Assembly (NCBI RefSeq): GCF_032854445.1
Contig: NC_088303.1
Location: 35,569,265 to 35,633,264 of the forward strand
Direction: 5' to 3'
From: Liolophura sinensis
Taxonomy: Eukaryota > Mollusca > Polyplacophora > Chitonida > Chitonidae
Length of the DNA: 64,000 nucleotides
In this document: positions 1-15,841 of the stretch, piece after piece
Position numbering within the stretch: position 1 is the stretch's first letter
Layout of the letters: each line of letters begins with the position of its first letter
Made by a program: the position numbers and the translations under genes
Notes under the pieces: model-generated
Told to the model about the DNA's origin: nothing
Database searches by the model: none
Seen by the model: only the letters and a program-made list of their open reading frames with translations

Positions 1-3808
<3,808 letters not shown>

Positions 3809-4459
3809 AAAATACACTGTCCACCCCATGAGAACTTAATTCGAGCGCTTTGGTCAAGGCCTATCAGTCTTCAGGAAGAGATCAATCAAGCGTCCTTAAA
3901 TCAACGGTTTCACTCTTCGTTATACGGCCATCGCTATATGCCTCGTTCCAGCATTCCACCCTACCCGGATGGTTTTACGAGATATGAACCACGCTCACAA
4001 AGGTTTTCCCATCAATCCATTTTATCGTCTTTTTTGTTAAATGACGTTCCCTGTGTTACAATACCGTTAAGCGAAGAGATTTATGAGAACAGTTACAAAA
4101 GGCGAAATCTCGCTGAAAATCCCAAATGGGCCGATACAGAACGTACGCTGATTACACGACTGATTCAAAGTCTTCATGTGTACATCCTGCTTAAACATTT
4201 CCGCCAGTTTCCTCAATTAGTGCTCGGAATATCAACCGAGCCTTCAGCGTATCCGTGCCTTAGACAGGAAATTTTTAGGGGCCTTGTTGTCATTGAGTTT
4301 ACGCAGCCTTACTTTAAATATTTCCGCCAGTCTCCACAATTAGTGTTCAGAATATCAACTGAGCCTTCAGTGTATCCGTGCCTTACACAGGGAACTTTTG
4401 GGGGCCTTACTTTAACTGCAGAAAAGCAGTCGTCTTTCACCAATAGAGAGTGGAAGTAG
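3809..4459 (+). CDS. Hypothetical open frame (216 codons) with internal duplication
   Basis: This is the longest stop-to-stop open frame found: 216 sense codons from 3809 to a TAG at 4457-4459, with an internal ATG at 3938 giving 173 residues. The predicted protein has no signal peptide, membrane segment or family I recognise. Early parts look ordinary for a soluble protein, with mixed charge and many Ser, Arg and Tyr. The last third contains two copies of a block (residues starting FRQ.PQLV) spaced 41 codons apart, from a 123-bp in-frame duplication. Over the 29 aligned codons the copies differ at ten sites and eight of those change the residue, so there is no sign of purifying selection since the duplication. 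It may be an exon, a decayed repeat-derived frame, or chance. The length is unusual for AT-rich non-coding DNA, but no splice structure was established. Confidence 0.25.
   Translation, partial: KIHCPPHENLIRALWSRPISLQEEINQASLNQRFHSSLYGHRYMPRSSIPPYPDGFTRYEPRSQRFSHQSILSSFLLNDVPCVTIPLSEEIYENSYKRRNLAENPKWADTERTLITRLIQSLHVYILLKHFRQFPQLVLGISTEPSAYPCLRQEIFRGLVVIEFTQPYFKYFRQSPQLVFRISTEPSVYPCLTQGTFGGLTLTAEKQSSFTNREWK
4198..4408 (+). repeat. 123-bp imperfect direct duplication
   Basis: An 88-base segment starting TTTCCGCCAGT at 4198-4285 recurs at 4321-4408 with ten substitutions and no indels. The offset of 123 bases keeps the surrounding open frame intact. Confidence 0.9.
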
Positions 4460-6514
4460 CATAAGCGAAAAATTCATAAATACAGCCTTTAACCAGAATC
4501 AAAGAGAGAAATATAACAGTACATTCACTGTTCACTGGGTATTGTGTCGCTGACAGTCGTTGTTTGTTAATGTCAACATGTCAGGTATACAGCTACTAGA
4601 GGAGTGAATCGCCAGAAATAGGTTTGCTGGAAACCTTCATCTGTACAATCCAGCTCTGTTCCCGGGCTCATTTTGTCTGGAAACTGCTGATGGAAAATGA
4701 TTGGTCAGCAAAGACATATCCGAAGACTGGATGTATGGACATTTTAATCGGACGGTTTAGGGGAGACCTTGGGCTTTAAAAACCATTTATTTCCACCACA
4801 CGTCTTGTTCAACGTCTTTGGGGTCGATTTCTTGCCAAATGTAGGAAATAAAATGACATCAATCTTCATTACAGATAATTTGTAGGCAAGAAGACTAATC
4901 TGTTCGATCCTTTTTAGATGTGACCATTACCAGAGTTAATTTAGAGAACAAATTGTAACACTATTCTTACAGAGCAAGGCCTTGACTTTTTTTATATACT
5001 AGTATCGTCAAGGGAAACACGAGGTAGTTTATACTCCATAAAAACAAGAGCAGAATAAAATTAAACGAAGTAATGAAGTCTAATTTAGACAAACCATGAA
5101 CTATGTCCCTAGTCGTGCGGACGTGGCCACACGACGCTCATGTGGCAGTTTGCGCAGCCTGCCGTTAGTTGAAAATCCCTTGTTATCTCTTACTTTCTGC
5201 AAATCTGTACGTTACGCGGTAGAAAGTTCATTAACCTGCCAAAGGTCGGTTGTTTACTCCAGTCACCCTGTTTTCATCCGCCAATAGTTGATTGCAGTCG
5301 TATATGTGAATCATTCTTGAGCGTAGCGTAAAAACGCTTTTCAGATAAGTGTAGAAAAATATTATTAATACACAGCCAAAGTTGGATGACAGTTTATGTC
5401 AGTTTACATTATATTGAATTGGACATACATATAAACGTGCAATGTTTTGGCTTGTGTTACATAATCGACAATTAACGCTAATGCCATTCACATTTACGTC
5501 TCGAAGAAGTGTGAGCAAAGACAAATCTGGGAAGTGAGTCTGAATGGATAAGGGAAATGAAGTGTCTCTGCTGAGTGCAATTAGAGAGGCTTTTATCTAT
5601 TTTTTTTTGAAAGCGATTGTAACGATGTTTGTGAGATGTCAAAAGACATCATTGTAACAGACTGATTTTATTTCAGAGCTTACGAGCAAAAAGTAACATA
5701 ACTACATGTATTGATGTTATCAGAAGCGGCTTTGAAAGAAATGAGTAAATGCCTTGTGGGTAGGTTTCTAAAGATTGGTTAGGAAGTAAAGTCTCCTGGG
5801 TGTCAATAGCTCACAAATATATCGACCAGATAAGGCGCTTTAGGACGACATGGCAGAGGAAACTTGAAGAAAATGTTTTATATCACAGTAATTTCTTCAT
5901 AACATCTTGTGGAAGGAATATAATAGCTAAAAGATAGCATTTAAGAGGTTAGCTCACAGAAGAATCGAAAACTCCTTCTGTTCCCAAGTAGAAGGAGCAC
6001 TATTCTCTGCGGACTAGTTATCCACTGCTTAGTTCAGTGATCATACCCTTTTTTTTTACAATATGTGTTTATTATATAACTTATATTGCCATGATTAGAT
6101 GTCTATCTACATGTAAATATAATATCGATGTTTTCTCTGAAATTCTCTACACTACTTCAGAAATCAGAAGTACACAAATCAGAAACTGCCGAAAGTGCCG
6201 ATTTTGAAGGTTTAGATATGACTCTACTTGAGACTGGACTCTGGACCCACCGCTTACAACTAATCAAATTCTTTGGAAATGCGCTGTGCTACTTTCAAAT
6301 TATATTTTCCTAATTGGCAAATCTTCAAATTATAAAATATCATAGGTTTTATTGTATTTTATGAAATATAAGGCGATTTATTACCTGTCGATATCTATTG
6401 TGTTATTAGCTTGAGTTCCAGCTGTCAGGTTCGGCTGACGCCCACAGCGGCTCATTGTAAAACTTAAGCTTAACTAAGGTATAAAGCCTAGATGAAAAGT
6501 TTTTTAATGCATAG
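4460..6514. other. Unique DNA, no gene recognised
   Basis: Only short open frames (62 codons or fewer) with no family resemblance. No SINE or tandem array was seen. Confidence 0.55.
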
Positions 6515-6870
6515 TTTATTTAGGATCGCTTAGTCCACATCGGCTATACAAGCACCACTTCTACATTGAAGTCGTCGGCTTGGGAATGCTTGGTGACGGA
6601 AGTGGTCTCTTAGAGGGTTGCACACTTTCAGAGCCTAGAGGAAACACTCCAGAATGAAGTCGTTAAGTGGGGTCTTTTCTGGGTGCCGAACAAAGGAATT
6701 AACCCTGTTCTATTCGTTTCAGCTTTGTTGGCTTATTACCAACCACGAAAAGGATTGATGGTTTACCATATTCCGTGTTATTAATTTGGTATTTCCGATG
6801 ATCAATGGGCTGGAGCTACTGACCAATGGCGTGTTCACATATCGGTATCAAACAGTTTCTATCACTGATA
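6515..6870 (-). repeat. Dispersed repeat R1, copy 1
   Basis: The reverse complement of this stretch is collinear with 18330-18745 and partly with 10955-11165. Shared blocks include TGATACCGATNTGTGAACA, CAGGGTTAATTCCT, the CTTCCGT...CAAGCAT block (reverse strand near 6575-6605) and GTAGAAGTGGTGCTTGTA. It has no coding potential and no terminal repeat that I could define. It is probably an old non-autonomous transposable element, class unknown. Confidence 0.7.
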
Positions 6871-7016
6871 TATACAATCAGAAACATGCCCTCTCATGGG
6901 AGTGATCCTCGGTTACTGAGATAAAATCGAATGTTTCTGGGTGTTCTGGCTGTTTATAGTGTATTGGTTGATTGGAAGTATACCTCATTATTATCAGGCA
7001 AAGATAGAGGCTGATG

Positions 7017-7156
7017 GTTTTCCAGCAACCTGCGGATGGTCGTTGGTTTCCCCCGGGCTCTGCCCGGTTTCCTCCCATCTTAAAGCTGGCCGCCGTCGTA
7101 TGAGTGAAATATTCTTGAGTACGGCGTAAAACACCAATCAAATAAATAAATAAACA
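7017..7156 (+). mobile_element. SINE-A, 5'-truncated
   Basis: It starts inside the element at CCAGCAACCTGCGG and runs to the family 3' end (TTCTTGAGTACGGCGTAAAA, then CACCAATCAAATAAATAAAT). It is flanked by an 11-bp near-perfect target-site duplication, AGAGGCTGATG at 7006-7016 and AGAGACTGATG at 7157-7167. The tRNA-like head is missing, as expected for incomplete target-primed reverse transcription. Confidence 0.92.
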
Positions 7157-7167
7157 GAGACTGATGA

Positions 7168-8051
7168 TCATTAATCCGTTCAACCGTAGTGGTCAAGGAC
7201 TTGTTCACACAGTCCAATCTGTTGGACAATGCAAGGACAAACTGAGTATGCGGTCCAAAGGAGGCCTGAGTGGCAGAAAACGATAAATCTACGAATTAAT
7301 GGCTATTGGTAGGTTTTGTGCAAGGGCCAGCTGTTGTCTAACTGTCTGTCCAGATATCTGATCATTTCTATTTACCTTAAATTTGATGGTAGTAAATATT
7401 TACAAAACAGTAAGAAGTAATACCTAGGGACTGTCGGAATTTTCATAAATTAAGTTGATTAACATTCAGTTGCCTTGCACTTACTGTTTGCTGGCAGGGT
7501 ATTGTTCGTACTATAATATAATGAACAGGGTGTAAGATGTGGCAATACATGTGACTGAAACCAGTTAAAATCTAATTAAATGAATTAGCCTTCGAAGCTA
7601 AGCTGCAATTATTTAAAAGCCTTTGAGTATACAGTATTCTTTGTGAACAGAGATGCATAATTTCTTCGGCAGCTTTTGATGTGAGTGTATAGCAAATAGA
7701 CCTTTCTTGTTACAATAAACTATTTGTCTTAATGGTTACGCAACAGTCATAATGAAATTTTCAAAAGCGGAGAGTTTATTATGTTTCACTGATCACTTTT
7801 CTCACATCATTTTGCACTGAAAACAATACAGCGCAAGAAACCAATAATTGAAAACACATTAACCGAGGGACTATTGCTGGACAGACAGTGTAATTAGGCT
7901 GTTCCGATACCAACTCCGCCTGATTTGTCTGCGGCTATAAAGAAGAACAATTGTGAAGTAATTTAGATTTTGGCTGGTTCATTAGCTGATAAACGTGACA
8001 GTTACGTAAAAACGTCGATGATCTGATGGCCAACGTTTGGACCTTAACAAA
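7168..8051. other. Unique DNA, no gene recognised
   Basis: No repeat or coding signal was seen between a SINE-A and a SINE-B insertion. Confidence 0.55.
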
Positions 8052-8417
8052 GAGTGAGTGCTTGGGGTTTAACATTGTACTTAACAATTTTTCAGTCATA
8101 TGACGACGAAGGAATCCTTAGTTTTCATGTAATGTGCCTCCTTGTTGCTGGAAGTATCTAGTTCTGCTTCACTGAGACGACTTACCGAAGGCAAGTGAGC
8201 CGCACCGCCCGAGCCAATATGCTGATACCGGGTCAACCAGTCGTTGCGCTATCCCCTTCATGCTGAACACCAAACGATGAAGTTACAACTTTCTGTTTTA
8301 AAGTCTCAGGTGTGAGTTTAAAGTCTCCAATCCTGGATGGTGTGACTCCATCCAGGATTGATCCTGCATTTACCGCTCCCGAAGCGGACGTTCTACCAAC
8401 TGTGCTAACGGGGTCTG
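8052..8417 (-). mobile_element. SINE-B, near full length, rearranged
   Basis: On the minus strand it starts with a tRNA-like head (CACAGTTGGTAGA box A region) and ends with the GGTTTAAC...GAGTGAGTG tail. It matches the good copy at 58920-59288 along most of its length. It differs by an internal rearrangement that creates a perfect 12-bp hairpin stem (8329-8340 with 8348-8359) just behind the head. Target-site duplications are not clear. Confidence 0.9.
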
Positions 8418-10450
8418 GTTCTTTAACACAGAAAACACACTAAGTACAAGTGTGTCGGCATTCTGACCTAACTGCAGTACGGAGGCATCATCTTGACAGG
8501 GCCATTTATCCGCGAGTTGAAATATAATGCAACTGAAACTAAGAAACGAAGCATCTTTACTGATTATCAGCGTTAGCAAGAGCTTATACCTTGAGCAACA
8601 ATGAGATAAAGCACCTTTAGATAGAATGGTGGTGATCTTTAATGACAGGTAGACCTACATACATATCAGTTTTGACATGCCAATAACGTATTACACTGAG
8701 TTTCAGTCGAGCTTATTTTCCTTGTCACCATATTCATTTTCTTTACATTGACAAATTATTAAAAATTATGTCGAGACAACATTATCTGTAGAGCAAACGA
8801 ATAACAGTTTATTTGGTTTACGATTTATGTAGAAAGAAAAACAGGAGTATCTTACAAGATGCCCTGAAAACTGAACGCGAAACGAAATTGCCTGGTGGAC
8901 CACTTAATCAACTGTCAGTAATCAGACGGTTTTGCTGACAGTACTAAGCTGAGTTGTTGACTGTGCCAGTTATATTCTCCCCTGCATACTGTAACCGTGC
9001 CTCCCAGACAAATATATCAGCCCCACTAGACGTCTTGTCTTACAGATAAGGAAGGTTATATGTAGAACCTGACAGGTGATTAGCCAATGGCATCAAGGCG
9101 ATGACAGTTGTTGATCCAGTGTGTGACACACAGACAGACAGATCAGAACACGGGCTGGATTACTGTCGTGATGTTGAAATAATGATGAAAGTTTTATTAG
9201 AACATGCAGATACCTATATCGGTATGAACGTCAAATTCTTAGGCCATGTGACTTAAAGTGATTGATTCGACATTGGTGTGACAGATTGCGTTGTTATATA
9301 TGGTAACTGGTTTGTAATGTAATACGCATAATATAACATGTTCAATATCTGATTTGGAAAAACAGGTCTCTCTGATTTGCTGAATTGTTGTTCAAAAATG
9401 TGAAATAACTTATCCTTGGAAAACGGTGAGGATATGCATGTCTAATCGAGAATGACGTCACATAACCGTTAGAAGAGTTGCAGCCTACATCATAACAACA
9501 CAGGCCTATACCACTGTAACTCATTTTCGTTCCCAGTACTGTGTTCAGATTTATGTTCTGTATTGTTACAGTTCCCGACCGTTTCCGGCTTTAGTGAGTT
9601 ACTGCGGCTTATCTATAGCGAATATTGATGACTCATTTTGTGCCCAATTCTTCACCGCTTGTGATAACACAGCGCTGAATATCCTTGTACCAGATATATG
9701 GCCCGTTTTAGGGTTCAATAGATGATTAAAGTATTGGAAGTCCTTGTTCTTATACCCCATAATTCCTCAGATCGCCAATGGATACACGCGACTAGTGGCA
9801 AAGTCATCTGATCTATCCTTATTGACAAGTCCTTTTATTGGCCAATCCCCTAGTTATCCGGACCGCGAGAAGAGGATCTCATCACCATGACGCTTCTATA
9901 AATCCACTTCTCACCCGAAGATGTGCCTGGGTCATTCATCATCGTGGAATTAACGAATACAAGGTACCCGCTGTGGTGAAAACACACCTTAAGAAGGTAA
10001 TTTGCGGCGAGCATCCAATCCTCAAGACAGGGAAATTTCATACCTGACACATTTTTCAGTACTAATCACCAAGTAGTTATAGAAAACAAATGGCGGGGAA
10101 CACGTCGTTTGTCGTTAAAATGGAATGTTGCTAGGATTTACACCGGATGTGAAGAGCTTTATCGAAGGCATAAAATTTGTTGTTTTCGCGAGAATAAGTT
10201 ATAGTTATATATAAGAAATATCTATATGCTACTGAATGTCTCTTAAATGTGAAGCTTAGGTTCCTTAACAATGACACAAACACTACGAAAAGCTTATTAA
10301 TCCTGATGGCGTGGGCTAGTCATGTGTGATTTCAAGGGGATTTGGCTTGTTCCATTACTTGATTAGACCAGATGATGACAATGTGCAATAATGTTGTGGA
10401 ATCTTTGATGGTACCAGGTCGACCTTTTGATGAAGTCACGTTTGTATTAA
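8418..10450. other. Unique DNA, no gene recognised
   Basis: Only short open frames, on both strands, with no recognisable product. No SINE until the fragment at 10451. Confidence 0.55.
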
Positions 10451-10489
10451 CTCTTGAGTACGGCGTATAATACCAATCAAATAAATAAA
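10451..10489 (+). mobile_element. SINE-A 3'-end fragment
   Basis: Only the terminal piece is present: CTCTTGAGTACGGCGTATAA, then TACCAATCAAATAAATAAA. It matches the last ~40 bases of SINE-A. Confidence 0.85.
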
Positions 10490-10724
10490 GCATTATTCAC
10501 ACTTATTCAACTGCTGGCCAAATACGTCGTCTGCAGTTGAAGATTCCTTTTATCCCTGACATTCTGCTAAGCTTAATATGGTCAAAACTTAATACGAGTC
10601 ACAGTCACACAAATGCGTGAAGCGAAAACAAATACAGAGCCAAGAATTCGATTGGACAAAGAGCGTGGTGCTGAAAATAGGTAATACTTCAGAACCAGTA
10701 AGCACTAAACCAGAATAGGGATCC

Positions 10725-10845
10725 GCAACTGTAGATCTGACGCAACTGTAGATCTGACGCAACTGTAGATCTGACGCAACAGTACTGCAGATCTGACGCA
10801 ACTGTAGATCTGACGCAACTGTAGATCTGACGCAACTGTAGATCT
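10725..10845. repeat. 17-bp minisatellite, about 7 copies
   Basis: Tandem copies of ACTGTAGATCTGACGCA. One copy carries a 5-base insertion and a G-to-C/A change (ACAGTACTGCAGATCTGACG, then CA). Every unit contains an AGATCT palindrome. Most units are identical, so growth was recent. Confidence 0.95.
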
Positions 10846-10954
10846 ATCTTCTATGTTGTCTATGTTTTCAAACAGTACCAGTGAGCTATTTAAACCTACA
10901 GAAAGGGCTGGACTCCGACTCTCGAGGCGCTATTTACTTTAAAAGACCAGTAAA

Positions 10955-11165
10955 GGACTCTTGTACGCATATGAAGGTTCTTTGTGGCTAAGCGTGCAAT
11001 TCCAGGCAACAACTTCCGTTCTCAAGCATCCTTGAGCCAACGGCTTCAACCAGAAGTGGCTCTCACACAGTTGATGTAGACTCAGTGATGTCCTTAAATA
11101 AGTATTGATCCTCAATAATGCTCCCTTCTTTGGCTGTTGAATTTCACCGGTAAAACAGGCAAGTT
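10955..11165 (+). repeat. Dispersed repeat R1, copy 2 (3' part)
   Basis: Collinear with the second half of R1 at 18565-18745: TTCTTTGTGG, CTTCCGTTCTCAAGCAT, AGAAGTGG, TGATGTCCTTA and TATTGATCCTCAATAATG all occur in the same order and spacing. Confidence 0.7.
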
Positions 11166-14100
11166 CTTTATATTTCCCGGGAAACGAAATTGTAGGAATT
11201 TTCGATTGGATTGACATTTTATCTACAAAAATTTTGTATACCTTACTGTTGTATGTTTTCCATACTATAATTTAGAAACAAAAGTATGAGTGCGGGTTAA
11301 ACGAGAGTTTAGCTCATTTTAATTTTGAATAAGGTGTTCTCCTTTTTAGGAAGAGGTTTGGGATGCTCAAATAACATTATAGTTCCCCATGTCTGCCCGC
11401 GTGTTGGAGTGCATTTAACCCGAGCTACCTTTCTGTATGTTTACTGTCAGCGCACATATGTTTTCTCTGTACATTAAACAGGTGGACATCTGTAGAATCA
11501 GTTGTGAACTGTTGTGAGCACTGTATGTTTTTCGAACGTACACAATATATACATAGTCCAGCACAGTGTGTTAGTGTTAGTTTGCAGTCTGTAAGTGAGC
11601 CGTCCAAACAGTAGTTTCACCTCTCCGGAAAGTCCATTTTGAAAGCATAGTCATTTGACTTTTGAGAGATAATTAAGACTTTATGCCCTTTGACGCAGTC
11701 ATGCTGAAAACTCTGTTTTACTGTACAATCACACATCGAGTGAGCGTTTCGTCGTTTACTATTCTTGAGTTTCGTATTTCTGCTCTGAGCTTTTAATGCT
11801 AATCGCCTCGTTGTACTTTCATCCCCATTCCGCTGGAGGTGACGTGGCTCTGCAGGTTACTTTGTGTCAATACTGGATTCATAGTGTCCAGCATAGACTT
11901 GTGACTTGAACTTTAATCATTTTCAAGGGAAGAGTTTGTGACAGAGAGGTTGGATATAATCGTTTTACAGCGCTTGACCGATTCTCACCTGGATGCCAGC
12001 TTTATCTTTCACTTGAGTAATTGGGTGTTCGGTGCTTTTGTTAGATCTTGTGTGATCGTTATCTCTTTCTAGGACTTGAAGAAGTCATTTATGTACAATT
12101 TTCTCTATCTGATAGTGATACCTTTACGGTGTACATAATTGTTTATTCTTTTCGCAGGACGAGTCCATGCCGTCACTCGTTGCCCTAATTATAATCTCTC
12201 AGTGCTCAGCTCCAAGCACAAAGGGCAATTTTAAAAGACTTTGGTATGGTTTTACTTCGAAGCGAGCACTCTAACCATTATGACACCAATTTGACTGACA
12301 CGTCGCGATTTTCCAAAATACTTGTATTTTATAGAGGAAACGCATGATATCTGCAACGAAACTCATTTTGGGATTTTGAAAAAAAAATATTACTTTTTTT
12401 CTAGTCACTTTAAATTTCACAATTAATATTCTGTAAAATTTAGAAAAAGCACGTACTGAGTGAAAAAAAATCCACGTAACATTTATTTCAAAGATTAACA
12501 TAAGTTGGCTGATTACTGTAAAGACACAAAACTTTAGTTTTCTAAACTCAAAGATTGTCATACTTCAAGTTACGAGATAAACATGAGAAAACACCTTGCA
12601 GTTTTCATTAATTTCTCGTCGTTTCCGGCTAAGTTTTACTTTAACAAGCCTAGAGGGCGATTTTGCCGCAAGTACTGCAAAAACTAACCACAGTAGCGAT
12701 GGAATGGGAAAAATTCCTTTTCTTTAACGGAAACATAACTTTTCAGCGATATTATTGAAAGATAACATCTGGTCGGTATTCCCGGAATTAGGTCTTCGAA
12801 AATAATAATAATAAAAACAAAGAAGAACGTGGAAATAAGTTTTTATTCATTAGTAGCCATTTCACTAGTGATTACTTTTTACTCTGCCTCAAGTTATACA
12901 CGTTGTTGCCATACATTTATACAAAGCAAAGTGTAAAGTGAGAGATCCCTTGCAAGGGAAGAAGTTTGGGCGCAGTTGTTACCAATGAAGAAACTCACTA
13001 AGATGAGCTTTTCGAACTGTACCTAATACCGCTTTACCTGGGGCTAGGGACCGTAAAGGCAGCCACGCTCATTGCATCTTCACGATGCCTTTATGAACAG
13101 TTGCAATCGAAGCGCGACTGAGATACCTTGTTTAATTGTTATTTAACCTGGAACTCATTCATGGACTACAAATTTGAAATTTGATGTGGAATTCATGCCT
13201 GGAATATCCACTGCCTGCCCATGATTGAAAACTGAGGACTTCTTCTCTTTTGTGTGTTACCGGCTTTATTTCCTATTTGTATAATTTCTTACATTTTTCT
13301 TTGGGAGGTAGTGTTAAACGTTGTTTTGGAAATGAGCCTTGCGATTATCGACTTGGAACACCCTTTACGGACTACGAATGGTATACGAATGTCGCACATG
13401 ACGCTTACATCCATATTTCTTTTTTCATATCTGATTAACTCAGTTATAATGTATTTCCATGGAATATTTTATTCGTATTGACTATTGTTTTATGGCTGAT
13501 AACTGTTCTCATCTGTAAACTTTTGAATTCAGTTTGAAGAAAATCTCAACGTGTTGTAAAACTAAGCCTGAGGCGTAATTGTTAAACATTAATGAACTCA
13601 TTTTCTGTCTTCTATGTGACCTTATATCTGTATTAAAAACAAACCAGTTCAACAAGGGTTTAAATTATCTCTTTTCTCAAGGCAACTGCGATTCTAACAA
13701 CTGCGACATTTGTTTCTTATTTTTACACTATCAAAACCTACAACAAAGAAACCGTTATATTATGTAACGTAAATATCCTTCGTGTAGCTTAACAAATACA
13801 ACAGTTGAGTCTATTGTAATCTACAGATCTATATTGTAGGTGCTTATTTATTGATTTCCTCTTTCATCTGACACATTTCCATAAAGTGCGAATTTGAATG
13901 AAGCTTAAAAGAAATATTGATTATGAATCATGGAGAACAGCACTGCATAGTTATTGCTCCCGGGGATATTCTTTTCAAACCCTTAAAGCACATTATTTAT
14001 TTATAACATTCAACAACATTTCACGCTTCACTATGTTTCCGTTTTCGAGGAAATCTTTTTATTAATTTATTGAAATTCTTAATGTGAAAGTTTGAAGAGA

Positions 14101-14743
14101 TCTGATTGTTAGCAAGCAGCTGCACGTCACATGGCTGAAAGCACAGATGTTTTCTCTTTGTAGAGACATGCTTGAATCTGAGCCAAAAAAAAATCCGAAT
14201 CCTGGATAAAACCTTGTGTAAAACTGTTTATGAGGTTCTGATACACTCTTTTAGGGAATCCAAAAGAACAGCATCAAAAAGTGATCGATTTGGTCTGAAT
14301 GTGAAGATGAACACGGACTAACTGATCTCCATTGCCTTATATCCCAACAGCGTCCTAAAATATGCGTCATGCACGTTTTCTGCGCATAGATTGTGTAACT
14401 GTTCTGCCCTCAGCCAGGTCTCAATGAAGTTTTACTGTTTCGTGTTTATAGGTCATCCTTGCAGTTAACACCTGTAATTCCTATACAAATAGAGCATCTG
14501 TATGTAAATTTAATCCCTTTCATGTGAAGATGCTGAGATTTAACAATTAACACATATATCCTAGCCCGCACGGTGTTTGATGTTCAAAGAGAAGTAACTT
14601 GAAATATAGACATCTACACTGAAAAGAAATATTGCGGATTATAAGCCTTAATTTTGTCAGCTTTGGTCTTGAGAGTCTGTATTTGGCTATAAGACAAGAA
14701 ATTGGCTATAAAATGAACGTTTATGGGGAACACCCGCATTTAT
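11166..14743. other. Long unique AT-rich stretch, no gene recognised
   Basis: About 3.6 kb with no SINE, satellite or credible coding region. Open frames reach at most 96 codons and carry no motif I recognise. Confidence 0.55.
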
Positions 14744-14770
14744 GGGCCATGTGCAGTGTCATATAAAACC

Positions 14771-14939
14771 GACGTGGGAAGGTCTGCCAGCAGCCTGCGG
14801 ATGGTCGTGGGTTCCCCCTAAGATCTGCCCGGTTTCCTCCCACCATAAAGCTGGCCGCCGTCTTATAAGTGAGATATTCTTGAGTACGGCGTAAAACACC
14901 AATCAAATAAATAAATAAATAAATAAATCAATCAATCAA
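14771..14939 (+). mobile_element. SINE-A, 5'-truncated
   Basis: It begins at GACGTGGGAAGGTCTGCCAG inside the element and ends in (AAAT)n followed by (CAAT)n. A perfect 12-bp target-site duplication, TCATATAAAACC, lies at 14759-14770 and 14940-14951. Confidence 0.96.
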
Positions 14940-15111
14940 TCATATAAAACCAGCACACTTTGAGGCTGTACAGTGTCACATACACTCAGCACACTTTGAA
15001 GCTGCACCGTGTCCTACGCCCTCGGCACATTCGAGGCTGTGCAGTGTCATATACACACATTACACTTTGAGGCTGAGCCCTGTCATATACACTCAGCACG
15101 TCTTGAGGCTG

Positions 15112-15352
15112 GGGGCCTCCGTGGCTCAGTCGGTTAAAGCGCTAGCGCAGCGTAATGACCCAGGAGTCTCTCACCAATGCGGTCGCTGTGAGTTCAAGTC
15201 CAGCTCATGCTGGCGGCCGTACGTGAGAAGGTCTGCCAGCAACCTGCGGATGGTCGTGGGTTTCCCCCGGGCTCTGCCCGGTTTCCACCCACCATAATGC
15301 TGGCCGCCGTCGTATAAGTGAAATATTCTTGAGTACGGCGTAAAACACCAAT

Positions 15353-15385
<33 letters not shown>
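15112..15385 (+). mobile_element. SINE-A, full length, poly(A) tail
   Basis: Complete head with box A-like TGGCTCAGTCGG and box B-like GAGTTCAAGTCC, body and 3' end, followed by about 32 pure A residues (15354-15385) rather than the usual (AAAT)n. A perfect 11-bp target-site duplication, TCTTGAGGCTG, lies at 15101-15111 and 15386-15396. The long uninterrupted A tail suggests a young insertion. The head is followed directly by the GGCCGTACGTG segment, a ~12-base internal deletion compared with other copies. Confidence 0.97.
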
Positions 15386-15389
<4 letters not shown>

Positions 15390-15721
15390 GAGGCTGTACA
15401 GTGGCACGCACCACATTGTGTACAGTGTCTTATACACTGAGCACACTTTGGGGTTGTATAGTATCATATATCCCTTGCACACTTCGAGAGTTTGCAGTGT
15501 CATATACAATCATCACGCTGTGAGGCTCACACAGAACACTTTGAGGCTGCACAGTGAAGCCTCACTTTGAAACTGTGCAGTGTCATATAGACTCAGCACA
15601 TTTTGAAGAATGTATGTACGCCTGCACATCCTTTACTTTCTTTCTCACTTCTTTCAATACATATGGTGCTCGTATAGTTTCTTCTTAAACCAAAGTTCAA
15701 ATCAAGTCACATTTTGAGAAC

Positions 15722-15841
15722 ATTTATTTATTTGATTGGTGTTTTGCGCCGTACTCAAGAATACCTCACTTGGACGACGGCGGCCAGCATTATTGTGAGA
15801 GGAAATCCACCACCGCCTGCAGGTTGTTAGCAGACCGCCTG
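15722..15841 (-). mobile_element. SINE-A, 3' half
   Basis: In reverse orientation: TTTATTTGATTGGTGTTTTG, CGCCGTACTCAAGAATA, then GGCGGCCAGCATTATTGTG and a decayed body. The head is absent and no target-site duplication is evident. Confidence 0.88.

Larger units (their letters stand above)
14744..15606. repeat. 36-bp minisatellite, interrupted by two SINEs
   Basis: Degenerate tandem copies of a ~36-bp unit (core TTTGAGGCTGTACAGTGTCA, then TATACACTCAGCACAC) occupy about 14941-15111 and 15386-15606. The upstream edge, GTGCAGTGTCATATAAAACC near 14751, also matches. Two SINE-A copies (14771-14939 and 15112-15385) lie inside. Units are considerably diverged, so the array is old. Confidence 0.85.

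Noticed and set aside
15067-15509. Open frames on both strands over the SINE-A at 15112
   Set aside because: They translate the SINE and its poly(A) tail. The same peptide pieces recur at 23537-23768, 29021-29308 and 54588-54966, all in SINE-A copies.
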